Source: an uncultured Bacteroidota bacterium
GTDB taxonomy: Bacteria > Bacteroidota > Bacteroidia > Bacteroidales > SZUA-534
DNA: 12,823 bases
Direction: 5' to 3'
NCBI GenBank assembly: GCA_937899145.1
Contig: CALBPW010000450.1
Span: 1-12,823 of the forward strand
The notes under the pieces are model-generated. The model was given only the letters and a program-made list of their open reading frames with translations, ran no database searches and was not told the origin of the DNA. Below, piece after piece: positions 1 to 6,870 of the stretch (the first letter of the stretch is position 1; each line of letters starts with the position of its first letter). The position numbers were made by a program, and so were the translations under genes.

Positions 1-87
1 ATAAAAAAGCAAAGACAAAATGAAAATGAAGAAAAGAATAAATCACAAACAAAAGATTATATAAAAAAACACAACGAGAGTTTCTAA
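1..87 (+). CDS. 3' end of an unidentified lysine-rich CDS (partial)
   Basis: Frame 1 is open from the window edge to a TAA at 85-87, giving 28 residues very rich in Lys, Asn, Gln and Glu and ending HNESF. A terminator hairpin begins about 25 bp after the stop, which is where one is expected after a gene end. The piece is too short and low in complexity to assign a family. The AT-rich base composition means the open frame could be chance, so this is an inference from position. It would be the gene upstream of the dcw cluster and is probably not part of it, given the terminator. Confidence 0.4.
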   Translation: MKKQRQNENEEKNKSQTKDYIKKHNESF

Positions 88-112
88 TTTTTAGTTTTTG
101 TTATTTTCCCGA

Positions 113-151
113 AAATCCCGATACCGCAAAGTATCGGGATTTATTTTTTTT
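113..151 (+). terminator. Intrinsic terminator upstream of the dcw cluster
   Basis: A perfect 12-bp stem (113-124 pairs with 131-142, core ATCCCGATAC) closes a 6-nt loop and is followed by one A and eight T residues (144-151). This is a textbook rho-independent terminator on the + strand. There is no matching T-run on the other side, so it looks one-directional. It would end transcription of the gene finishing at 87 and insulate the dcw operon. Confidence 0.88.
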
Positions 152-173
152 GTCGGCCCGGTAAATCGTTAAA

Positions 174-188
174 TACAGATTGTCTGTA
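174..188. repeat. Short perfect inverted repeat, 6-bp arms
   Basis: TACAGA (174-179) and TCTGTA (183-188) are perfect inverted arms around a 3-nt TTG spacer. The site lies in the mraZ leader about 60 bp upstream of the MraZ-type repeats. It could be a small operator half-site pair or chance; no particular regulator is suggested. A T-run at 199-204 is too far from the stem for this to be a terminator. Confidence 0.3.
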
Positions 189-204
189 GTCTGCCGCCTT
201 TTTT

Positions 205-246
205 AAGTTATTAACAATCACCCTTGAAAATCAAAAGTTATCAACA
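205..246 (+). repeat. Two DnaA-box-like direct repeats spaced 30 bp
   Basis: AAGTTATTAACA (205-216) and AAGTTATCAACA (235-246) match at 11 of 12 positions and start exactly 30 bp apart, about three helical turns. The inner TTATCAACA differs from the classical DnaA box TTATCCACA at one position; TTATTAACA differs at two. The second copy ends 3 bp before the first MraZ-type repeat. Binding by DnaA is only an inference from similarity, and AT-rich leaders can produce such matches by chance. Confidence 0.35.
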
Positions 247-249
247 TTA

Positions 250-289
250 GTGTAAAAAAGTGGGCAAAAGTGTAACAAAGTGGGAAAAA
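250..289 (+). promoter_or_regulatory. MraZ operator: four GTGKR repeats on a 10-bp period
   Basis: GTGTA (250), GTGGG (260), GTGTA (270) and GTGGG (280) recur at exactly 10-bp intervals, each followed by an A-rich 5-nt spacer. MraZ proteins are known to bind direct TGGG or GTGG-type repeats with 5-nt spacers upstream of their own gene; this array has that spacing and position, ending 32 bp before the mraZ ATG. The 10-bp period places all repeats on one face of the helix, fitting an oligomeric ring. It probably mediates autoregulation of the operon. No confident promoter was found beside it. Confidence 0.75.
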
Positions 290-321
290 TCAACTTATTT
301 TGCATTGTTCAAACGTTTAAT

Positions 322-783
322 ATGGCAAATTTTATTGGTGATTATCGTTGTAAAATCGACGCAAAAGGTCGGATTTTGTTCCCTGCAGGGCTCAAAAAGC
401 AACTTGCGGCGGGCGATAATGGCTTTGTCATAAAAAAAGACCTCTTTGAACAATGCTTGGTTATGTACACCTCCACCGAGTGGGAGCATCAAAACCAGAT
501 TATCCGCAGTCAAATTAATCCATTCAACAAAGAACACAACCGCTTTCTGCGCGGCTTCTACCGCGGAACGGCCGAAATTGAACTTGACAATAACGGCCGA
601 TTACTGCTGCCAAAACGATTGCTTGACGAAGTCAGCATCGACAAGGAAATTGTGCTATCGGGGCAAGATACCAAAATAGAAATTTGGGCCGATACCAAAT
701 ATGACACAATGGGCGAAGACGAAAACGAATTTGCCGCATTGGCAGAAAAGATAATGAAAGGCACGTCAAATGCGGAGGAGTAA
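322..783 (+). CDS. mraZ: Transcriptional regulator MraZ
   Basis: MraZ is a small AbrB-like (SpoVT/AbrB fold) DNA-binding protein that forms rings and regulates the dcw operon it heads. The 153-residue product carries the two family signature blocks: CKIDAKGRI near residues 10-18 (D13, R17) and DNNGRLLLP at 89-97 (D89, R93), one per AbrB-like half, with an acidic tail. I chose ATG 322 because the protein then begins MANFIGDY, as family members do. An upstream in-frame GTG at 280 would add 14 residues but is itself part of the MraZ repeat array and is unlikely to be a start. The TAA overlaps the rsmH ATG by one base (TAATG), so the two are probably coupled. Confidence 0.95.
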   Translation: MANFIGDYRCKIDAKGRILFPAGLKKQLAAGDNGFVIKKDLFEQCLVMYTSTEWEHQNQIIRSQINPFNKEHNRFLRGFYRGTAEIELDNNGRLLLPKRLLDEVSIDKEIVLSGQDTKIEIWADTKYDTMGEDENEFAALAEKIMKGTSNAEE

Positions 784-1685
784 TGGAAGTGTATCACACA
801 TCGGTTTTGCTAAAAGAAAGTATTGACGGGTTAAACATCAATCCTTCAGGAATTTATGTCGATTGCACATTTGGCGGCGGCGGCCATTCTAAAGAAATTC
901 TATCGCGTTTGAACAACAACGGCCGCCTGATTGCCTTCGACCAAGACGCCGAAGCCTTGAAAAATAAACTTGACGACACCCGTCTGACACTTGTACATGG
1001 CAATTTCAAATTTCTGCGGAACTATTTGCGATTTGAAGATGCGCCACAAGTTGACGGCATTTTGGCAGATTTAGGCGTGTCGGGGCATCATTTTGACAGT
1101 GAAACACGCGGATTCTCGTTCAGGTTTGACAGTCCGCTTGATATGCGAATGAACCAAGACGCTGATTTTTCGGCACAAAACATTGTAAATGAATACTCTG
1201 TCAATCGATTAGCATCAATTTTCAGAATGTATGGCGAGCTTGATAACGCAGGGAGAATCGCTTGGCTGATTGACAGTTACAGAGAAAAACAGAAGATAAC
1301 GACAGTTGGACAACTAAAAGAAGCAATAGCGCAAGTAACGCCACAAAAGGCAGCCGCAAAGTTTTTGGCTAAAGTGTTTCAGGCATTGCGCATCGAGGTA
1401 AACCATGAGATGGACGCACTACGCGAGATGCTTGAACAAACTGCCGATGTGGTAAAAAAAGGCGGTAAGTTAGTGATTATCACCTATCATTCGCTCGAAG
1501 ACAGATTGGTAAAAAACTATATGAAGAACGGCAAATTTGACGGACAAGCCGAAAAAGATTTGTTTGGAAATGTAAATGTGCCGTTCAAAATGGAAAACAG
1601 AAAAGTGATAGTTCCTGATATTCAAGAACTTGATGAGAACAGTCGCTCACGAAGCGCAAAGTTGCGAATTGCTGAAAAAATATAG
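783..1685 (+). CDS. rsmH: 16S rRNA (cytosine(1402)-N(4))-methyltransferase RsmH (MraW)
   Basis: RsmH uses S-adenosylmethionine to N4-methylate C1402 in the 16S rRNA decoding centre; it is cytoplasmic and conserved at this place in dcw clusters. The 300-residue product has the usual family length. Visible motifs: HTSVLLKE at 5-12, the SAM loop GGGGHS at 31-36, the acidic FDQD at 52-55, ADLGVS at 95-100, GFSFRFDSPLDMRM at 110-123, then YHSLEDR in the C-terminal third and RSRSAKLR near the end. The helical insertion typical of the family lies between about residues 125 and 210. Start ATG 783 overlaps the mraZ stop. A 4-bp gap separates it from the ftsL-like gene. Confidence 0.97.
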   Translation: MEVYHTSVLLKESIDGLNINPSGIYVDCTFGGGGHSKEILSRLNNNGRLIAFDQDAEALKNKLDDTRLTLVHGNFKFLRNYLRFEDAPQVDGILADLGVSGHHFDSETRGFSFRFDSPLDMRMNQDADFSAQNIVNEYSVNRLASIFRMYGELDNAGRIAWLIDSYREKQKITTVGQLKEAIAQVTPQKAAAKFLAKVFQALRIEVNHEMDALREMLEQTADVVKKGGKLVIITYHSLEDRLVKNYMKNGKFDGQAEKDLFGNVNVPFKMENRKVIVPDIQELDENSRSRSAKLRIAEKI

Positions 1686-1689
1686 AACG

Positions 1690-2022
1690 ATGGCAAACGA
1701 AGATGGCAAAATATCGATTAAAAACCTGCTGAACGGCAAATTCATAACACGCGATTTGTTCTTTAACCAGTTCAAATTCATATTGTTATGGGCGTTGTTG
1801 GGGTTGTTTTACATCAGCAATCATTTTCATGCCGAAAAAATTTTGCGTGAGACGCAAAAACTTGAAAAAGAACTGCATGAGATGCGTGCCGAATCGATAA
1901 CACGCACATCGAACCTGATGTTTATGAGCAAGCAATCGCAAGTGTCGAAACTTGTGAAAGACAGAGGATTAGGACTTGAAGAGGCTATTACACCGCCTCG
2001 TCAAATAATTGTTGACCGATAG
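1690..2022 (+). CDS. ftsL: FtsL-like cell division protein (Bacteroidota type)
   Basis: The product is a 110-residue single-pass membrane protein: about 26 cytoplasmic residues, a hydrophobic segment at roughly 27-45 (FKFILLWALLGLFYIS), then a periplasmic heptad-like charged stretch at about 48-70 that should form a coiled coil. Its tail has the RGLGLEEAITPPRQI element seen in Bacteroidota FtsL-like proteins. FtsL forms the FtsQLB complex that activates FtsW-FtsI at the septum. Assignment rests on topology and position between rsmH and ftsI, since FtsL sequences diverge strongly. ATG 1690 is preferred to the in-frame ATG at 1630, which lies inside rsmH and adds no membrane or coil sequence. 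The TAG stop abuts the ftsI ATG with no spacer. Confidence 0.88.
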   Translation: MANEDGKISIKNLLNGKFITRDLFFNQFKFILLWALLGLFYISNHFHAEKILRETQKLEKELHEMRAESITRTSNLMFMSKQSQVSKLVKDRGLGLEEAITPPRQIIVDR

Positions 2023-4146
2023 ATGGCAAGCAAGAGTACAAATATTAAAGGTGAAATTGGTAAACGATTCGGACTGATTTACATTGGTACTATTGTTTTT
2101 GCTATTGCTGTGATTTTCAAGGTTGTATGGCTTAACATCTGGGAACACGACAAATGGGTGAAACGCATCAACGAATCGCAAAAAGAGATTGAAATTGAGC
2201 CAAACCGTGGTGACATTTGCGCCAGCGACGGTCATAGCATACTTGCAACCTCAATTCCGTACTACGAAATTAGGCTTGACACACGCGCTGTCAGCAACGA
2301 TGTGTTTAAAAAAAATATTGATTCGCTATCGCTTTGCTTATCAAGACTTTTCAAAGATAAAACCGAATACGAATACAAGCGTGCGCTGCTTTCGGCTCAC
2401 ACCCGCGGCGACCGCTACTACTTGGTGCATCGTCGTGTTAACTTTGTGGAACTGAAAGAGTTAAAACAATTTCCACTTTTCCGTTTAGGCAGATTCAAAG
2501 GTGGAATTATTACTGTGCAAGAAAACAGGAGAGTGCGCCCGTTTGAATCGTTAGCAGCGCGCACCATCGGCTACGAGAAGCAAAGTGGCGTAAAAGTTGG
2601 ACTTGAAGGTGCTTACGATAAGGAATTATCGGGCGAAAAGGGTTATTTCATTGGTCAGCGCATATCGGGCGGCTACTATGTGCCAATTGACGACGACAGC
2701 CAAATTGAGCCAAAAGACGGCTACGACATCATCACAACCATCGATATAAACCTGCAAGATGTGGCACATAGCGCACTGCAAAATCAGTTGCAAAAACATG
2801 GCGCAAAATACGGCACAGCAATACTTATGGAGGTTGAAACGGGCGATATAAAGGCCATTGTCAACCTTACAAAAGACGACCTTTCAGGGCGATATGTTGA
2901 ATCGTACAATTACGCAATTGGCACTCGCACCGAGCCGGGCTCCACCATAAAACTCGCATCGCTGATGGCCGGGCTCGAAGATGGCTGTTTCGACCTTGAC
3001 GACAGCGTTGACACGGGCAATGGCAAATGGAAAATTTACAATATGACAATATCGGACACCAAAAAAGAAGGTCACGGAAAAATATCGGTAAAGCACGTTT
3101 TTGAAGTGTCGTCGAACATTGGTGTTGCCAAACTGATAACCGAGAGTTATGGCAAAAATCCTGCAAAATTCATCAATCGGCTACATAACATGTCGCTTGA
3201 CGCCCCGCTTGAACTTGAAATACAAGGTGGCAGAGATGGCTATGTAAAAAGTCCGGACGATAAATTATGGTCGGGCGTGTCGTTGGCGCAAATGTCGTAT
3301 GGCTACGAAACTGAATTTACGCCTCTCAACATTCTAACTTTCTACAATGCCGTTGCCAACAATGGCAAGATGATGCGTCCGCGGTTTGTTAAAAAAATTG
3401 TTGACCACGGACAAACCATACGCACAATTCCGACTGAGGTTATCAACCCGTCGATTTGCTCCCGCGAAACTATCCGCAAGGCACAAGAGATGCTATGCGG
3501 AGTGGTTGAAAATGGCACGGCAAAAAATATGCGCAACTCAACCTACAAGATTGCCGGCAAAACAGGAACGGCGCAGCTGAACCAAAACGGAACATACCGG
3601 TATCAAGGTCGAGTAGCTTATCAAGCGTCGTTTTGCGGATATTTTCCGGCCGACAACCCAAAATACTCGTGCATTGTGGTTGTAAACGCACCAACAAGCG
3701 GTGTTTACACTGGCAACTGGGCAGCCGGTCCGGTATTCAAGGAAATTGCCGACAAGGTGTATTCAACTCATTTAGAACTACATAAAGATGCCAAACACGA
3801 TAATTTGGTTGAAACGAAAGATTTAGTTCCCATATCGAAAAGCGGCTATTACATTGAAACTAAGTACGTTGCCGACAAACTTGATATTCCATTAGAATTT
3901 GCAGGTTCAAAATCGGAATGGATAAGCACCAATAAAACCGATTCGACAGTGAAAATACAGAATCGCGTAATCGACAAAAACGCAGTGCCTTACGTAGTTG
4001 GAATGGGTGCGAAAGATGCCATTTTCATCTTAGAAAATGCAGGAATGACAGTGTCGGTTGTAGGGCGCGGAATGGTTACAAAACAATCGATGCGTGCAGG
4101 CGATTTATTTAAAAAAGGCGATAAAATCATCTTAACTCTATCATAA
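2023..4146 (+). CDS. ftsI: Septal peptidoglycan D,D-transpeptidase FtsI (PBP) with PASTA domain
   Basis: This class B penicillin-binding protein crosslinks septal peptidoglycan together with FtsW. The 707-residue product has a short cytoplasmic tail, one membrane anchor at about 17-38, and a pedestal/dimerisation domain from about 58 (EPNRGDI at 59-65) to 225. The transpeptidase domain spans about 235-585 with all three catalytic motifs: S307-T-I-K310 (nucleophile Ser307), S363-S-N365 and K513-T-G515. A low-complexity linker (about 585-650) leads to a C-terminal PASTA domain at about 655-707, beginning VPYVVGMGAKDAIFIL. E. coli FtsI lacks a PASTA domain; Bacteroidota FtsI commonly has one. 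The start directly follows the ftsL-like stop, and the TAA overlaps the murE ATG by one base. Confidence 0.96.
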   Translation: MASKSTNIKGEIGKRFGLIYIGTIVFAIAVIFKVVWLNIWEHDKWVKRINESQKEIEIEPNRGDICASDGHSILATSIPYYEIRLDTRAVSNDVFKKNIDSLSLCLSRLFKDKTEYEYKRALLSAHTRGDRYYLVHRRVNFVELKELKQFPLFRLGRFKGGIITVQENRRVRPFESLAARTIGYEKQSGVKVGLEGAYDKELSGEKGYFIGQRISGGYYVPIDDDSQIEPKDGYDIITTIDINLQDVAHSALQNQLQKHGAKYGTAILMEVETGDIKAIVNLTKDDLSGRYVESYNYAIGTRTEPGSTIKLASLMAGLEDGCFDLDDSVDTGNGKWKIYNMTISDTKKEGHGKISVKHVFEVSSNIGVAKLITESYGKNPAKFINRLHNMSLDAPLELEIQGGRDGYVKSPDDKLWSGVSLAQMSYGYETEFTPLNILTFYNAVANNGKMMRPRFVKKIVDHGQTIRTIPTEVINPSICSRETIRKAQEMLCGVVENGTAKNMRNSTYKIAGKTGTAQLNQNGTYRYQGRVAYQASFCGYFPADNPKYSCIVVVNAPTSGVYTGNWAAGPVFKEIADKVYSTHLELHKDAKHDNLVETKDLVPISKSGYYIETKYVADKLDIPLEFAGSKSEWISTNKTDSTVKIQNRVIDKNAVPYVVGMGAKDAIFILENAGMTVSVVGRGMVTKQSMRAGDLFKKGDKIILTLS

Positions 4147-5600
4147 TGGAAATCAACAAGTTATTTGAAGATATAAAAGTTACACAATGGGTTGGCGATA
4201 AAAACGCAACCATTGCCGACATTACTGCCGACTCGCGTAAAGCAGTGAAAAACAGTATGTTTGTAGCAGTTTGCGGTGTTAATGTTGATGGGCACAAATT
4301 CATTCCGCAAGTTATTGAGGCTGGCGCTTCGGTTGTTGTTTGTGAAAAACTGCCCGACAATAAGCCGGAAAACGTGCTCTTTGCTGTTGTCGAGAACTCG
4401 GCCATAGCACTCGGACAATTGGCGTCGAACTGGTACGGGCGTCCGTCGGAGAATCTGAAACTTGTTGGCATCACCGGCACCAACGGCAAAACAACAACCG
4501 TAACCCTGCTACACCGCATGGCTACACAACTTGGCTACAAAGCCGGCTTACTGTCAACAGTGCGCAATATAATAGGTACGCAAGAGGTTGAAGCCACACA
4601 AACCACGCCCGACCCATTGCAAATGCACCGCCTAATGGCAGAGATGGTGAAAATTGGCTGCGACTATTGCTTTATGGAGGTGAGTTCGCACGCTGCGCAT
4701 CAGCACCGCATTGCAGGATTGAAATTTGCCGGAGCCATCTTCTCAAACCTGACACAAGACCATCTTGACTATCACAAGACGTTTGCCGACTACCGCGACG
4801 CCAAAAAGATGTTCTTTGACGGCTTGACAGCCGACGCCTTCGCCGTTGTCAATTCCGACGACCGCAACGGAATGGTGATGTTGCAAAACTGCGCCGCACA
4901 CAAATACACCTACGCGCTCCAAAAAATGGCTGATTTTCACGCTAAAGTATTGGAATCGAGCTTTGAAGGAATGCAACTTGAGATTGACGGCGTTGAGGTT
5001 TGGACAAGTTTTGTAGGTCGATTCAACGCTTACAACTTGCTTGCCGTTTACTCGGCATCAGTGTTGCTTGGATTTGACAAAACCGAAGTTCTTACCATTT
5101 TGAGCAAACTTGGCTCAGTTGACGGACGCTTCCAATGTATCCGTTCAAAAAGCGGGAAAACTGCCATTGTTGATTACGCGCACACACCCGATGCCATTGA
5201 AAATGTGCTGAATACGATAAAAGATGTTGTTGAAGGCGACCGTCAGATTATAACCGTTACGGGCGCAGGCGGAAACCGCGATAAAACAAAGCGCCCAATA
5301 ATGGCTGCTATAGCCACACAGTTGAGTACCAAGGTGATACTGACATCGGACAATCCGCGCAACGAGCGTCCCGAGGATATTATTGCCGACATGAAAGCTG
5401 GTGTGCAACCGCCTTATACACAGAAACTTCTGTGCATTACTGACCGCACCGAGGCTATCCGTACAGCATGTATGCTTGCGCAATCGGGCGATGTGATACT
5501 TGTAGCCGGCAAAGGTCACGAAACTTATCAAGAGGTGAACGGTGTCAAGCACCATTTTGACGACCGTGAAGTGATTAAACAGATTTTTGAAGAGGAATAA
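4146..5600 (+). CDS. murE: UDP-MurNAc-L-Ala-D-Glu:meso-diaminopimelate ligase MurE
   Basis: MurE is the cytoplasmic ATP-dependent ligase that adds the third residue of the stem peptide. The 484-residue product has the three Mur domains: an N-terminal UDP-MurNAc-binding part (DSRK at 29-32), a central ATPase domain with the P-loop GITGTNGKTTT at 108-118, and a C-terminal ligase domain. K220 in YRDAKKMFF is the expected carbamylated lysine. DYAHTPDA (343-350), GAGGNRDKTKRP (373-384) and KGHE (456-459) are family motifs. DNPRNE at 402-407 contains DNPR, the known signature of meso-diaminopimelate rather than lysine selection, so the wall should be DAP-type. Its ATG overlaps the ftsI stop, and one base separates it from mraY. 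Confidence 0.97.
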   Translation: MEINKLFEDIKVTQWVGDKNATIADITADSRKAVKNSMFVAVCGVNVDGHKFIPQVIEAGASVVVCEKLPDNKPENVLFAVVENSAIALGQLASNWYGRPSENLKLVGITGTNGKTTTVTLLHRMATQLGYKAGLLSTVRNIIGTQEVEATQTTPDPLQMHRLMAEMVKIGCDYCFMEVSSHAAHQHRIAGLKFAGAIFSNLTQDHLDYHKTFADYRDAKKMFFDGLTADAFAVVNSDDRNGMVMLQNCAAHKYTYALQKMADFHAKVLESSFEGMQLEIDGVEVWTSFVGRFNAYNLLAVYSASVLLGFDKTEVLTILSKLGSVDGRFQCIRSKSGKTAIVDYAHTPDAIENVLNTIKDVVEGDRQIITVTGAGGNRDKTKRPIMAAIATQLSTKVILTSDNPRNERPEDIIADMKAGVQPPYTQKLLCITDRTEAIRTACMLAQSGDVILVAGKGHETYQEVNGVKHHFDDREVIKQIFEEE

Positions 5601-5601
5601 A

Positions 5602-6870
5602 ATGCTGAACTATTTTTTTGATTATCTGCAAAATATTGATTTTCCTGGCGCAGGAATGCTCCACTACGTGTCGTTCCGCTCAATAGTTGCCCTACTGCTA
5701 TCGCTATTTATATCGATGTGGTTTGGAAAACGATTCATCAATTTCATGAAGCGCAACAATAAGATTGAAACCGCCCGCGATTCCGCTACTGACCCTTACG
5801 GAGTGCAGAAAAAAGGCGTTCCTTCGATGGGCGGAGTGGTGATTGTTGCCGCAATTGTAATTCCATCGCTTCTGCTTTGCAAGCTCGAGAATATATACAT
5901 CATCTTGCTGATTATCACTACTTTGTGGTTTAGTTTACTTGGCTTTATCGATGATAAAATAAAACTCAGCGGCAACAAAGACGGAATGAAACCACTACAC
6001 AAACTAATTGGTCAAACCATACTTGGCTGCGTGGTTGGCATTGCACTATGGCAAAGCGAGCAAGCGGTTGTGTGTGAGAGCGTTACGCAAAAAATTGAGA
6101 ACGACCGCGTTGTTTATGAGAAAAGCGAAGCGCGAAAATCAACAGTTACAACACTTCCATTTGTAAAAGACAACAACCTTGACTATTATGAAGCTTTCGC
6201 GTGGTTGAAAAGCGGCAAAGCCAAACGCGCTTGTGGCTGGATTCTGTTCATCATTGTAACCACGTTTGTGATTGCGGCCGTATCGAACGGCGCCAATCTG
6301 AACGACGGAATGGACGGAATGTGTGCCGGCAACTCCTCCATTATCGGCATTGCACTTGGCATACTGGCTTACGTATCTGGTCATATCCAATTCGCATCGT
6401 ACCTGAATGTGATGTACATACCCGGCTCCGACGAACTGCTTGTGTTCATCTGCGCATTTGTGGGCGCACTTGTCGGTTTCCTATGGCACAATGCTTATCC
6501 GGCAAAAATATTTATGGGCGACACCGGCAGCCTTGCCATTGGCGGAATTATTGCAGTAACCGCCATCATTATCCATAAGGAACTGCTTCTGCCAATACTT
6601 TGCGGAATATTCTTGGTTGAAGCGGTGTCGGTAATTCTACAAACAAATTACGCCAAATACGGCAACAAACGCGGACTGAAACTGCGTGTCTTCAAACGCG
6701 CTCCGCTGCACGACCATTTTCGCGTGCTGCAGAGCCAACTTCAGCCCAATTTTAAATACATAATTACAAAGCCGACAGAAGCTTTTCACGAGAATATGAT
6801 AACAATCAGGTTTTGGATTATAACAATAATCTTAGCCGCCTTAACAATTATAACATTGAAAATCAGATAA
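5602..6870 (+). CDS. mraY: Phospho-N-acetylmuramoyl-pentapeptide-transferase MraY
   Basis: MraY transfers phospho-MurNAc-pentapeptide to undecaprenyl phosphate at the inner face of the membrane, making lipid I. The 422-residue product is polytopic and keeps the active-site signatures: GVPSMGG (72-78), D117-D118 in the DDK block, NLNDGMDGM (232-240) and FMGDTGS (304-310, D307), plus KRAPLHDHF (365-373) where many families have HHH. It is about 60 residues longer than E. coli MraY (360). The extra is a hydrophilic block at about 151-210 between membrane segments, which I understand to be usual in Bacteroidota. ATG 5602 gives an N-terminus (MLNYFFDYL) ordinary for MraY; an in-frame TTG at 5587 lies inside murE and is less likely. 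The stop overlaps the murD ATG (TAATG). Confidence 0.96.
   Translation: MLNYFFDYLQNIDFPGAGMLHYVSFRSIVALLLSLFISMWFGKRFINFMKRNNKIETARDSATDPYGVQKKGVPSMGGVVIVAAIVIPSLLLCKLENIYIILLIITTLWFSLLGFIDDKIKLSGNKDGMKPLHKLIGQTILGCVVGIALWQSEQAVVCESVTQKIENDRVVYEKSEARKSTVTTLPFVKDNNLDYYEAFAWLKSGKAKRACGWILFIIVTTFVIAAVSNGANLNDGMDGMCAGNSSIIGIALGILAYVSGHIQFASYLNVMYIPGSDELLVFICAFVGALVGFLWHNAYPAKIFMGDTGSLAIGGIIAVTAIIIHKELLLPILCGIFLVEAVSVILQTNYAKYGNKRGLKLRVFKRAPLHDHFRVLQSQLQPNFKYIITKPTEAFHENMITIRFWIITIILAALTIITLKIR

Noticed and set aside
189..204. Second terminator from the 174-188 palindrome plus the T-run at 199-204
   Set aside because: The T-run starts ten bases after the stem, and the 6-bp stem is AT-rich and weak.
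290..310. A Bacteroidota-type -7 promoter element (TTATTTTG at 295-302)
   Set aside because: It is one base short of the TAnnTTTG spacing and has no TTG-type -33 element at the right distance. A TTGAAA at 224-229 likewise lacks a good partner. I could not place the mraZ promoter.
280..321. GTG at 280 as the mraZ start, adding 14 residues
   Set aside because: The GTG is the first three bases of the fourth MraZ-type repeat, the added residues do not resemble MraZ N-termini, and the ATG at 322 gives a normal family start.
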